Positions 1 through 10,988 of a stretch of DNA of 25,264 nucleotides are shown piece after piece. The DNA is taken from contig MZNV01002812.1 in NCBI GenBank assembly GCA_002081555.1, positions 1 to 25,264 on the forward strand. Reading direction: 5' to 3'. The notes beneath the pieces were generated by a model. The model did not search any database. It was given only the letters and a program-made list of their open reading frames with translations, and was not told where the DNA came from. This DNA comes from Protostelium mycophagum (lineage: Eukaryota; Evosea; Variosea; Protosteliida; Protosteliaceae). Position 1 is the first letter of the stretch. The number at the start of each line of letters is the position of its first letter. The translations under genes were made by a program, and so were the position numbers.

Positions 1-200
1 TATTGTTGCATGGTTATGGCTGCCTTCTTTGGTTACAAATATGACTGCAAGTGCCATATAAAATGAAAATCACATTATCAGTCACAGATGTGACCGCTAA
101 GACAATTTTTACGCTGGCTGCCTTTTGCAGTTATAAATATGACTGAGAATGCCATAATATGAAAACAACAGAGCCGATCACAAGTGTGACCGCTAGGCTC
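1..200. repeat. Diverged tandem repeat, period about 96-98 bp
   Basis: Two diverged copies are visible, roughly 16-110 and 114-200. Each begins with GGCTGCCTT, continues through an AAATATGACTG block and a GCCATA block, and ends with GTGACCGCTA (90-99 and 186-195, an offset of 96). No reading frame is shared by both copies, so this is not obviously coding. It directly abuts the 145-bp repeat that follows. Confidence 0.65.
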
Positions 201-490
201 ACAGCTGTCAGTGTTTGCAATGATGTTTGTGATCACAACATCTGACAGGTCACAATTGGAGAATACAAACACTTGTGTTGAGCGGTATGAGTGCATTTTA
301 TCTGCTAAAGAAGGAAGCCAATGACCATATTTTTCTTTGGCACTCAGAGCTGTCAGTGTTTGCGGTAATGTTTATAATCACAACATCTGGCAGGTCACAA
401 TTGGAGAATACAAACACTTGTGTTGAGTGGTATGAGTGCATTTCATCTGCCAAAGGGAGAAGCCAATGACCATATTTTTCTTTGGCATGA
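200..490. repeat. Tandem repeat, two copies, period 145 bp
   Basis: Copy 1 (about 200-345) and copy 2 (about 345-490) are highly similar. AGCTGTCAGTGTTTGC occurs at 203 and 348, and ATCACAACATCTG begins at 232 and 377, each an offset of 145. Because 145 is not a multiple of three, the copies cannot encode an in-frame peptide repeat. The block lies just upstream of the first visible lipase exon and most likely sits in an intron of that gene. Confidence 0.85.
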
Positions 491-554
491 AGTGTAATCT
501 TATTCCAAATTTCCATGAATATTTTCATTGTAGATTGAGGATGAATAAATACAG

Positions 555-1839
555 GTGATATCGGGGACATCAGCAGGATCTCTAGTTGCGGCTATGATCT
601 GTACCCGATTAGATGAAGAGTTGGACAAAGTTCTTAAACCATCAGGTACCACCCATACAAAACAGCAGACTGATCCGTAGCAGTATCTCAACACTTGAAA
701 TTGAATGATGAGAGCGTGGTGGTGATGCTGAATAGACTTTGGCACAGTGGGGCACTTTGGGACCACAGAGTGTGGGCCCAAAAATTAAAATGGGCAACAA
801 GAGGCGACACCACATTCTTAGAGGCATATAAGAGGACAGGGAGAATATTGAATATCACGGTGATACCGACAGACAAGCACGCTCCTCCAATTTTGCTGAA
901 CTATAGAACCTCTCCGAATATTGTAATACACAGTGCCATCTTGGCATCTGCCGCAATCCCGTTGCTCGTCTCAGGTATCTATCTCTCATCATAAATAATT
1001 CACGATAATCTATTTCATATTTCTCAAATGATTCATTGAATTACAGCTGCCGAGTTGTTACAAAAGACAGAGAATGGAGATATCATACCTTACCATGCTA
1101 TGGGGAAGCGCTGGCGTGACGGAAGTTTCAAGACAGACATACCCCAAAGAGCACTCCATCAATTGTTCAATGTGAACTACACCATCGTTTCGCAGACAAA
1201 TCCACACATCATTCCATTCATTTTTGAGACGAGAGGTTCTGGCGGAAAACCCAGCCAGCACAGATCAGGCTCAGGGTGGTGAGTTATTTCAATTCAATCT
1301 TACGTGTAAATTGGAATTTTATTTTATTTTTGTAATATATATTTTATTGAATTTAAATTTTATTCCTTCAGGAGAGGAGGCTTTTTGGCAAGTTCAGTGG
1401 AGCAATTCCTGAAATTAGATATGCTCAAGTGGCTCAGACTTCTCAGGTGAAGTTTTATAATCATATTTTCTGTCATAATAAAGGCCACAGAAATATGGAC
1501 CTCGTTCCGTCCTTTATCGGACAAGATTCAAGCGTATTGTTCTTGCAGAAATTTCACGGGTCTTGCACGATGTACCCCACCCCAATACTCTCTGACTATT
1601 TCAAAATCGTGAAGAATCCATCAGAACAAGAAATCATCCACAAGCTCACAGGTCAACCTCATAACTATAATTGAAAAAATAATATGAAAATAAAAATGGG
1701 ATGATGCTGACTGTGTCCAGAGGGAGAGAGGATGACGTGGCCAAAATTATATATGATATACAACAGAATGGCAATAGAGAGGGAAATCAACGAGCAGCTG
1801 GACAAGTGGTCGAAAATCTGCAAACCAGAGAAAAAATAA
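555..1839 (+). CDS. Patatin-domain triacylglycerol lipase (Tgl3/4/5, SDP1-like), 5' end outside window
   Basis: Exons: 555-645, 681-974, 1047-1278, 1372-1446, 1491-1651, 1721-1839; phases agree at every junction and TAA is at 1837-1839. The first visible exon follows an acceptor (ATACAG, ending 554) and opens with VISGTSAGS, holding the patatin nucleophile elbow G-x-S-x-G with the serine codon at 570-572. The dyad aspartate is in the DGS of KRWRDGSFKTDIP. Further family landmarks are LNITVIPTDKHAPPILLNY, the LFNVNYTIVSQTNPH block, WRGGFLASSVEQFLKLDM, and a C-terminal MTWPKL segment. Known members hydrolyse or transacylate storage triacylglycerol on lipid droplets. The N-terminal lipase-associated region and the oxyanion-hole exon must lie left of the window. 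The first intron (646-680) is 35 nt, with a CAG three bases on as an alternative acceptor. The gene ends 37 bp from TRAPPC12, tail to tail. Confidence 0.93.
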
Positions 1840-1876
1840 AAAGGATTGATTTGATTGAACGCAAACAGTTACATCT

Positions 1877-3725
1877 TTATGAGGAATTGAGTTTGATGAC
1901 GCCAAAGTCGAAATCGTCCCCAGCATATTTCGCGACCATTCCGAGGACATTCTTCTTTCTATCTGCAGAGTTGTCGCTCTTCAAATCGTACAGAGTGCAC
2001 AAGTTGGAGACAAGCACTTCGTCCATATTTTGCTCTGGTTTCTTCAGGATAAAATCTTCGATGGAGGAGATCGCTTGTGATAAATTGCAGGTGTAGAGGT
2101 AACATATCGCGCGGTTGTTGGCAGCGATCGCGTTGTTGTCTTCAATCTGGAGCACCTAATATTTTCAGTGATAAAGCACGAATTAAAGTTTGAGATAATA
2201 AATATTTTTTATGAAAATAAAATTGTACACTTATTCAAATATAATGATGTCTATAATAAGATGAGAATGTGCTTTTCGTTTTACCTGTTGGAAGTGGTTT
2301 ATGGCTGTGGAGAACTGATCTGAGGCCAAGGAGATATAACCTCTGTTCATATGTAATAATATAGACTTATTCGCTTCGCCTCTGCCTTCTATCAATCCTT
2401 CCACCTGCTCACGTCATCATTTGTCACATTGTGAATTTTTTATCATAAAGAATAGTGAAGATATTTTTCAAACATCAGCGAAAAGATTCCCACCTGCTTG
2501 AATATATTTGTCGCCGCCTTAACACTTCCTAGTTGTAGATAGACCCTTCCCAAACTACTCAATATTCTCTCGTCTTCGGGAAATTTCTTGCAGATTTCAG
2601 AGAGAAGTGCGATGGCCATGGGATATTCTTTGTCCATTACGAGTCTGGTGCAGATCAACAAAGTCAGTGTCTTCTGTCTATCTTGCCATGTCTTAAATGT
2701 GTCTGTTTGTGTCAATCTTATGTAACTCTATTTTTGATGCATTCGTAATACAATTAAATTATGGGAATACAAAGACATGAATAAATTATTTCGAAATTAA
2801 AAAAAGAAATAATTACTCTGATAATCTCCAAAGATGAGCTGCCGTATGTCCACGGGTGTGTTACTGAAATGAAACGGTGGTGATAAATATTCAAGTGGTG
2901 TGATGCAATCCTCCAATTTTAAAATTTGATTGTTTTCGGCATGTTTGTCAATTTCTGGGTGGGTGAGGATATTTAAAATAATAATTTGGTTGGGTTGTTG
3001 AAATATACAAATGTCCTGCAGAGCTGCAGATGATTTTTAAGATTGTGCACGGCTGCAACCTCAATCAAAAAAACAAACGAAAATAATTCACGTAAAGACA
3101 TTCACCCTCTTTGTGGAGACTCATGTTGGATAATTGCCTCTCACTCATACTCAAGAGCTCGTATAAAGAATCTAGTGAGGTGGTCGTCTTCAGATGGAAC
3201 GGTAACATCGCTTTCAAAACTCTGAAAGTGAAAGGAATCATGGAGCCTTTCATATTCTGATACATCGAGGGATAATCTTCAAAAAGATTTGGTGAAGAGT
3301 CAAAATCGCCGAGCTCATTGAGTTCATCTTGTGCGGCCTTGTGCATCCGTAATTTCATGTGAGCAACAATACGGCATAGACGCAGCTGAAGGACATCATG
3401 TCTATAGAAAGTATTGGTCAGCTGCTTTTCAGAGAGCCGTAACACGGCTCTCCAGCTGCCAGCATCCTGGCAAGAAATTAACCCACATCGCTAAAAATGC
3501 ACGTACCATCAATTGTTGCAGACCTCTTAATGTTGCTGGTACATCATCCATAGACAATTTTGTTTTCTATGTGATGTTAAATACATATAGGAGGATTCGT
3601 CCCACCGGTGGTAGTTGGTCCAAATTCGAGAACTTTTCAGGTTTCTCTGTGAAACTGATGCGTCTCGTTTGTAGAGGGTCTGAGCTTGCTTGGTTGGCCA
3701 TCAGTGGATTGCTTACAACACTCAT
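1877..3725 (-). CDS. TRAPPC12: Trafficking protein particle complex subunit 12 (TRAPPC12), TPR protein
   Basis: Seven exons, in coding order: 3725-3606, 3566-3507, 3466-3106, 2954-2817, 2702-2494, 2404-2285, 2155-1877. They sum to 1,287 nt (428 residues). Matches to the known family in order: a segment ending LRGLQQLM then AGSWRAVLRL, the block NMKGSMIPFTFRVLKA (human GSMVPFSMRIL), then TPR-type helices with LSSLGRVYLQLGSVKAA, AIAANNRAICYLYTCNL and a C-terminal block containing SNLCTLYDLKS. TRAPPC12 belongs to TRAPPIII, acting in ER-Golgi traffic. The family's long disordered N-terminus is nearly absent here: only about 60 residues precede AGSWR. The start ATG (3725) is the first in-frame methionine I can justify; an extra upstream exon is possible. 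The exon 2817-2954 has no clear counterpart in human and may be a lineage insertion. Confidence 0.9.
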
Positions 3726-4500
3726 CGTGATATGTATGTAAGATGTTATGAATCGGTAAAATTTGTGTTTAAAAGTTGAAAAAAACTCGACCCGATTTTC
3801 CGTAATTTATTTCGCGACCACACGTGCGTGCATCATGCCTTCGGTTGCCACACTGGGCTCCTATTCCAGCCGATGTCCCTCTCCTCAAGACTCCGTACTC
3901 CTCCAAATCTCCCATTGTACAAAATCTCATCGGTACAAAAACTAAAGCTCCTTCCAGAAACTAGGGATGGGTGGGTGGGTGTCTCCCACAAAAAGCATAA
4001 GAAGTCCTCAAAAAGCAGGAATATATAATATCACAGTACAATGAGGTAGACCGAAACAAATTTTTTGAGGTTGGGCATGAGTTGGAAATTTTTCGGGAGT
4101 CCTTTCCTTGGCTTTTTTTCAGTTTCTGAGAGATAATTCCGAGAATCGCCTTGTCGAAAAGTCACGGTATCTTACCACAGAAATGTTTATTATCTACATA
4201 GTCCACGTCAAAGGGTTCATTGGCGACACATCTCAAACAGCAGCAACCAATTATGAAGATGGACACTTGATTCATTTATTGTGTTGCCAATCTCATACTA
4301 GGTGCTCAAGGAAATAAAGAATCTGTCAAAATTATGTATTATTTGTGGCCACAAAAGAGGCCTCTCAAAGGATATTGGATGTATCTGTTCACAATAATCT
4401 ACACTACTTGTATTTTGGACATTATTGCATACATAAATTGATCTAAGACAGAGAGATTAAATCGGTACAAAATAAAAAAGAGGCAGGATATATTGAAGAT
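3726..4500. other. 775-bp stretch without a nameable gene
   Basis: This lies between the 5' end of TRAPPC12 and the 3' end of the first ABCG gene, both on the minus strand. It probably holds the TRAPPC12 promoter. Two weak frames are open: a + strand frame at 3780-4028 ending in a basic tail (SHKKHKKSSKSRN), with no convincing start, and a minus frame starting at an ATG near 3917 (MGDLEEYGVLRRG...) of about 50 codons that could be an extra 5' exon of TRAPPC12. Neither matches a family I know. The gap is far larger than others here (40-330 bp), so a small spliced gene could be hidden in it. Confidence 0.45.
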
Positions 4501-7500
4501 TTACTTTCTCTTTTGTGAATTTGCAAAGCAGATAGCAAGGCATGTAGCCCCATGCCAGAACACACCCATGCACATCACCACAGCGACACACACACCCATT
4601 TTGCTGTCTTCATAGCTGTAATGCTTCTCCAACTCCCTCTTTGTTTCACTCAGTGCTTCTGTGAACGTGTCTGCATTAAAGATGAACAGTCCTCTCATCA
4701 TCCAATTGCAATAAGTGCTCTTTGACACATAGTACACTGCATTTGTTCAGCTTTGCAATGTTATTGATGAAAATAAGAGGCCTACAAATAGAAGAGATGT
4801 CCTTGAGACCAGTGATGGTAGGATTGAAGCCACCAAGACAGCATTGTATCATCACAGATACTACTCCAAGCAGTTGTGCCTTTGCAGGATCCATAATCAC
4901 AGACAGAAAGTGTGACATTCCAGAGATGCAAAAGTGATTTGCAACCATCATTCCGATGTGAAGTCCATAGCCGCCTGTTGTTTGAGTAAAAAGTTTGTTA
5001 TTGTAGACATTCTGAATTTGTGATGAAATATGTACACACCTCTTGGCTGGCAAAAGAGATAGAATGAGGTCAGGAAGAACAAACATATCACGATATAGGA
5101 TGGGAATGATGCAGCAGTTTTACCAAAGAAGTAAGCCACACCTTATGTGTTGTTAAAAGAAATAGAATAAATCACCCACTGTTCAATCCTGATGCGTTTT
5201 CTCTCCAATAGATCACCTTCTCTGCACCAAACAGCCTCGATGAGATGATGACAGAGTTGAGACTAGCAACAAGCACTAACAAGAATATCGCTTGCATAAT
5301 CTGAAATAAATATGAGTAATTCATGATCATATAATATGGAATACCTGCTCTGGGGTGGGATTGCGGTAGCACAACCCAACAATAGCACCAGAAATGACAG
5401 CAAGAAGGACATCACTTGCCATCGTACTCGCCTGTCTGTACTGCTGTCTCACAGCACGCAAAAAGATATAGTATATCTGCACTATGCCATTTGTGTTCTG
5501 TAATCGTTCAGTTGGAGAATGTTTTAACGGAGTACTGACATCTCTTTCTACGTTACTGAGAGAGTGTGGCATTGACTCGATCGCAGGATTCCATTTGGGT
5601 AGTTTGTTTCTCTCAGGACCTTAACATTCAATATCTAACAATGATATAGATAGCATCTACCTGAGATGGCATCGAGGAAATAGTCACAAGGATTTTGTTC
5701 GTCCTCTGGCTCCAAGTTATGAGAGGCAAAGAAGTCCAAGACCTTGTCTTTATCAGTATGCATTATAAATTGCATCTTCCAGAGCTCACATCATCACTTG
5801 GTCCATTGAAGATGCATATACCTCCCTTCTTCAAGAGAATGATATCATCAAACTGAGTGAAGATATCATATCTTGGCTGATGTATCACTGCTCCCACATT
5901 CACTGCTTTTGTCAATCTACAATTACCGAATATTACAGTCATTCCTCTCACCTCCAATTAAGGTTAATCGCTTCAGTATCTATCAAGGTTCAGCACATAG
6001 TTATCGGAAAATATGATATTTATTACCTTGCATAACTGTAATGACATTGCAGCATCCAGCCCCGTTGTCGGTTCATCCTATAATTCTCAACTCAAGTAAT
6101 GACTGATCAGTGATCACTTACAAGTAGAAGGATAGATGGAGCAGTGACAAGCTCTATTCCCACGTTCACTCTCTTTCTCTGTCCTCCACTGATACCTCTC
6201 TTCCTCTCATCTCCTATCATCTTGTCTCTCACTCCTTCTAGACTCAGTATCTGCAAACATCCTTCCACTATCTATACATCATATGTCATCTTGCTGGTCT
6301 CACATCTTGACTTGTTGATTACCTGATGTATCTGTTTCTTTGTGAGATGTCTGCTGCAGCGAGTGCGAGCAGAGAAGAGCAAGTTTTCTCTCACTGTCAG
6401 CTCTCTGTGCATGATGTCTTCCTGCACATCATATGTCATCATCACATTGAGACACACCCATCAATCTCTCCACTCACCTGAGGCACAAATCCAACCACTG
6501 ACTTGCACTTCTGTATGTCAGGTATCACACTTCCCTCTACTCCTCTTGTCTTTCCCATCATTGCATACAGCAGTGTTGTCTTTCCACTTCCTGGATATGT
6601 ACATCAGCACACAGATACACAAAGGAGATAATCTGCACAGTGATTGTTGATGTACCTGATGGACCCATGATAGCAGTGAGTGATCCGCTCTTCATCATTC
6701 CACTCACATCATCCAGTATCACTTCTCCTTTCTTCACTCTCACTGTCACATCTCTAAACACTATGTCCATCCTCTCTATCTTCTCTATATAGATGTCCTG
6801 TACATGTTACTATTGAAGCAATGTTTTATCTTTCTACATTAATCAGAATATTCTGGTCTGTCAACTCGACATTAATTGAGATATTTTGATTGTTGTTTCT
6901 GATCAATTGCTCTCCCAATTTGTTTTTTTCCCTCTATAGAATGTTAGTATAGAATGTTAGTACACGAACAAACGTGTTGACTTACATTTTTTGTGTATTT
7001 TCGGTACAACTTAATGATTTGATAAAGTAATGGTATTGCCACAATCAACCCCAGTACAACATACATCGTTGTCTCTCTCAGTCTTGGATACTCACTGCCT
7101 GTCATCACATATCAGCTCGTATCCATACATACACATCGTCTTACCCTCTGGACATGATATGATGACCCATAACAGCTTATAGAGAGGTGCACTATAGCAT
7201 TCTGCAGGATACACTGATCCTTCATGACAATAATGATCTGCAGGACATTCTATCCTATATGCATCATCAATCATCACGCATCATCCCTACAAGTCATACT
7301 TTGATGTTGTGTTTGGACAGTAATGACCTGCTGGACACAGCTGTGCAGAAGGTGCATTGCCACATCCCAGCTGTGGTGATGGCAACAGAGGCTGATATGG
7401 ATCACACATCACTGGATGCTTCTTCTTCCATTCATCATCACGCTCACTCAGATCTGTATAGTTTGCTACTGACTCTGGACAGTATGATCCTTCTGGACAT

Positions 7501-9748
7501 CTCTTTGTGCACACAAAGTTAGCTGGACAGTAGTATCCTAATATTCTTCAATATTTGCAAACAAAAAGGTCGGCTACCTGGGCAACATTTGACGTGATGA
7601 TCTGTAGAATTATTTTTACCCCAGAAATCTCTGTGTAATTGATTTACCTATCAAATATAAACATTCTTTACTTCACAACAAAATTCTCGAGTTGGTATAA
7701 TTTACCTTGAAGAAACCACCAGTGCAACTAGGCCAGACGACAGCACTGTTAGGGTAACAATTATATAGATCATAAGGCGCATCTAACTCATCGTCTTTAC
7801 ATAAATACGGCTCGATATATTCTGCACTGCACATCCCTGTATAATCTAAGCGAATGGATGACAGTGGAACTTACGAGGTGTAACGTCACATGTCATAGCT
7901 ACAGATGCATCTTGTGGTTGATGATATACACCATCGCCGTCTGGAAATTGTCTGATGGCCACATTGTCTTTTGATGTGACGCAAGTGTTGTTCAGATATG
8001 ACCAACTACACTGAAATCTACAATATCATCAATGTTCACCTACAAATAGATCACTCACATGCTAGAGTTATAATTCGCACATGCTTCACAAGTTGTGAGT
8101 CTCGCACATTCGTGATCTACACACTGCCTTGACAGACTCATTTGTACATTATTCAGTCCGTTACAACTTTGTGTCGAATCATCCCAGCCACATTCTGGAT
8201 AGCTCGTGCACACTTGGCATGTCACAGGTCCTTTTTGAATTTTCAGATGATGGCACATATCGTCTGAATTGATCGTCATTATGTGACCTTATTTCTACAA
8301 TTATATTGATACTATACCTCCAACTACTGGACATAATGAAGAGTTTGTGATTGAACCTGGCGTTCCGATCGGCACAACTGTGTTGTTCTTCAACAGAAAC
8401 GCGCAGTTTCCCTTGGAATCAGTGAGAGCTCTGAAGCATTGATGTCGATATTGCTGCACTTCACACACTTTCTTCGTCAGTTTAGAATATTCAACACCAC
8501 ACATACATGCACCACATTCTGTCGTGAGATTAGGATAGCCACTCTGAAAATTCGCACAAACTCCTGTCTCTTTGTTGTAACCACATGTTTTATGTATAGA
8601 ATCCACACAAAATGTGCAGGGAATATCTTCCATGTTACACCAGTCGTCTGCGATTTCAGTTTCAAAAAACTAAAACATTTCTAAGAACTTACTGGCAGGA
8701 TCGTAAGGACAGTCCCACGGGTTCCGTATGACATCATAAGATGGTGGTGCGTTCAGCGTGACGCAAGTCTTGTGGGTCAAGCTGTATCTGCACATATTTT
8801 CGTCTCTAGATAGACATCCTTTCATTGTACTGTAGCACACTGAACCATACTGCTCCGTGCACATGTCATCTGCTCACAGTTATGTTCAAGTCTTTGGGGG
8901 AATAAGCCCGAATTTTCTTAGATTCAGAAAAAATGATATAATTTTTTTCATTTTCATTAAATTCAAATTAAAACTAAAAACATAATTGATTTCGTAGATT
9001 TGTGGGATATAGATGAGAACTACTTACGTGTGGCGTTGTACGGACATTTCTGGAACTGGGTATTCAAATCTAGATCAACCCTCCACTCCTTGTTGTAACA
9101 CTATTCAGAATGTGAGATCATGTTTTCGGTAACAACCTACTTTTCCTGTTTCTATATCCCATCCACAGGGAGAAGGATTGTAGATATCATCACTGAATAT
9201 GCAAGACACACAATCTCCTCGGCTTGTGCACGTATCCTCTGGACAATTAGATTTTTTGGAGAAAAATATGGCTACTTTTTGGTTCGTACGGACAGAGGCT
9301 GAGAGATGTGTTCAACTTTGGCGTGACAGATTTGAACCATGCACAAGAGGATCCGTTCCAGCCACACCGATGTTCTTCGACCGTTTGTAGAAGACAGCTC
9401 GCACAGTCAAGCCCTTGGCACTTGTCTTCTGGAAAAGTGTCCATTAAAATATTTTCACTAATGTAAATCACCTTCAGGCCGATATGGACAATAAGTGTTG
9501 TTGAGAGGAAGCTCAGAATCGAGATTTTGACAAGAGCGAGTGTAATCAGACCAACCACATCTTTCGTGACTCAGACAAGACATGCAATCGAGTTGCACCG
9601 GAAGGAGACTTCCTCCTGCAATGTGTCTGAAAAAGCAATCTGAGTTGACTTAGTGATGATTGGAAGTCAGATAGGAAATTGCACCATCATCTGACACCAG
9701 CGAAGAGGCAACGAAAGCAAACATGGATGCAAAAATGAGAAATCTCAT
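4501..9748 (-). CDS. ABCG half-transporter with PSI-module array and ABCG24/28-type Cys-rich stalk
   Basis: 27 exons in coding order (high-low): 9748-9685, 9615-9472, 9428-9276, 9238-9141, 9100-9028, 8869-8693, 8647-8318, 8287-8059, 8017-7875, 7836-7706, 7647-7578, 7537-7300, 7254-7145, 7098-6986, 6797-6656, 6590-6478, 6421-6323, 6271-6122, 6077-6027, 5979-5952, 5905-5798, 5747-5661, 5619-5345, 5300-5180, 5141-5040, 4974-4810, 4736-4501. Total 3,750 nt, 1,249 residues. Signal peptide 1-19 (MRFLIFASMFAFVASSLVS). Residues about 22-480 carry PSI-like modules (CxxC...CGW patterns); about 480-660 repeats CPxGxYCP as in plant ABCG24/28. One TM helix (about 667-684, VVLGLIVAIPLLYQII) leads to the ATPase: Walker A GPSGSGKTT, Q-loop VGFVPQEDIMHREL, signature GISGGQRKR, Walker B LLLDEPTTGLD, H-loop VIHQPRYDIF. 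The multi-helix ABCG membrane domain follows. The nucleotide-binding residues look intact. Half-transporters act as dimers; the substrate is unknown. Confidence 0.93.
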
Positions 9749-9801
9749 CTTGTGCGTCCAAAACGCCCCTGGCCAAAATATATTCATAGAAATCCTTAGA
9801 A
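9749..9801. promoter_or_regulatory. Putative shared divergent promoter (ABCG / RING protein)
   Basis: Only 53 bp separate the ATG of the PSI-array ABCG gene (minus) from the proposed ATG of the RING gene (plus). It contains an AT-rich block (AAAATATATTCATAG). GCGTCCAAAACG here is echoed by GCGTCCAAACG at 9828-9838. Regulatory function is inferred from geometry only and depends on the RING gene's start being right. Confidence 0.35.
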
Positions 9802-10892
9802 ATGCTCAACAACCTCGGAAGTTGTTCGCGTCCAAACGTTTTGGTGTTTTTTCCGAATGTTGTTGACCTCCGCGAAATGTTGAGAGCAGATTCGCAGGAT
9901 GTCCAAAGTCCCCCATTGGACATCTACGCGGGGGAACCACCCGCGTTTTCGCTGCCAGCAGCGAAAGAAATAAGTTTTCTGCCAGTTTTCCACAAAAAAA
10001 ACGGGGGTGGGAGATCAGACACACGAATTGATCTCAGCTCAGAGACATCATCCAAGCGTCGGATAGCCATAAAACCGTTCTAAAACACATCGCCAACAGA
10101 CTGCCGGTAGTTTTCGTTCCACTGAGTGGTCCCCCCCCGTTTTTTTCTCGGGTGTCCCTCATGTTTTTGGAAGCACAAGCAAGCATCGACTTTTCGCGAA
10201 TGACTCCATCGCTTTGATCAAACTTCAAGAATGCCTTTTCCGTGAGGTACCAATTTTTCGGGGTGTCACGTCAATGTCTTTTTAGAGTTTAGAGGCTCAA
10301 CTTGCTTCTGTCGCAGAAGAGAACCACAGAATCAAACACCAACTCGAAGCTTTGACGGTAAGATGAGTACATATAAAATCATTGACTGTTGCAGAGCGAT
10401 TTGAAGAGCCTGAACGTGAAGAACAAAAAGGCGGAGGCCGTCAAAGCAAATTGTGAGAAGGCCTTAGCATTTGTCCGGAAAGACCTCGCCGCTGCAGAGT
10501 CTCGAGTGGCCGATTCTAACGCTAAGATATCTTCCCACGTGAAGGAATGTGAGGACCTCAGAAAACAGCAGATCCATTTCGAAGAGATCCTCGCGTCCAA
10601 ACTCAAGATAGTGGATGACATGACGTCAGAAATGTCGGTGAAGCAGGTGGAACTGGACGAGGCGAGGCTCAAACTGATGGAGAAAGAGAAGGAACTCCAT
10701 CAGCGCGAAAATGAGTTGGAGGAGGAGAGGGAGAAGACACAATGCTCCATCTGCATGGAGCAACTGAAAGAGTTCATCCTGGAATGCGGTCATGTGTTTT
10801 GTCTCGACTGCGTCGGGTGTGGGGCCAAGTGCCCAAATTGCAGGGCAGATATCCAACAGGGATGGCCCAGGAAGGCCTTCATTCTGAGCTGA
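9802..10892 (+). CDS. Coiled-coil protein with C-terminal C3HC4 RING finger (probable E3 ubiquitin ligase)
   Basis: Exons: 9802-9984 (tentative), 10038-10106, 10184-10246, 10286-10357, 10395-10892; stop TGA 10890-10892; about 294 residues. All four introns are phase 0. From exon 2 the protein is an almost continuous heptad-like coiled coil (for example AQLASVAEENHRIKHQLEAL, then long K/E/D-rich runs). The last 50 residues form a RING: CSICMEQ...LECGHVFCLDC...CPNC, with all eight ligands (C3HC4) present, followed by a short tail ending RKAFILS. RINGs of this kind recruit E2 enzymes. Long coiled coil plus terminal RING recalls BRE1/RNF20, but the short single-module finger looks more like the IAP/Mindbomb style, so I do not assign an orthologue. 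The first exon is an open frame beginning at ATG 9802 with a compatible phase; its peptide is unfamiliar and the true start could differ. Confidence 0.75.
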
Positions 10893-10988
10893 TGGAACAA
10901 ATACAACACCATTAAAATGTTCAAATGCGTATCAACGATGTAGATGGGAGCTATATTCATCTGTATATGTCCTTTATTGCCCTTTGGT

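Noticed and set aside
200-490. 145-bp repeat as a protein-coding repeat (both copies open on the minus strand)
   Set aside because: The period is not a multiple of three, so the peptide would not repeat in one frame; no family match.
3567-3584. Apparent 18-nt GT-AG intron in TRAPPC12
   Set aside because: A 39-nt intron (3567-3605) using an upstream GTGGGA donor keeps the same phase and matches the usual intron size, so the 18-nt version is unnecessary.
3780-4028. Plus-strand frame with a Lys-rich end (HKKHKKSSK)
   Set aside because: There is no start codon with a plausible context, no upstream exon space before TRAPPC12, and no family match; kept only as a note on the gap.
7187-7522. 111-codon plus-strand frame rich in His/Leu/Asp
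   Set aside because: Antisense shadow of the CPxGxYCP stalk exons of the ABCG gene.
10395-10892. Assignment of the RING gene as BRE1
   Set aside because: The finger spacing and surrounding residues do not fit the BRE1 RING that I remember; left unnamed.
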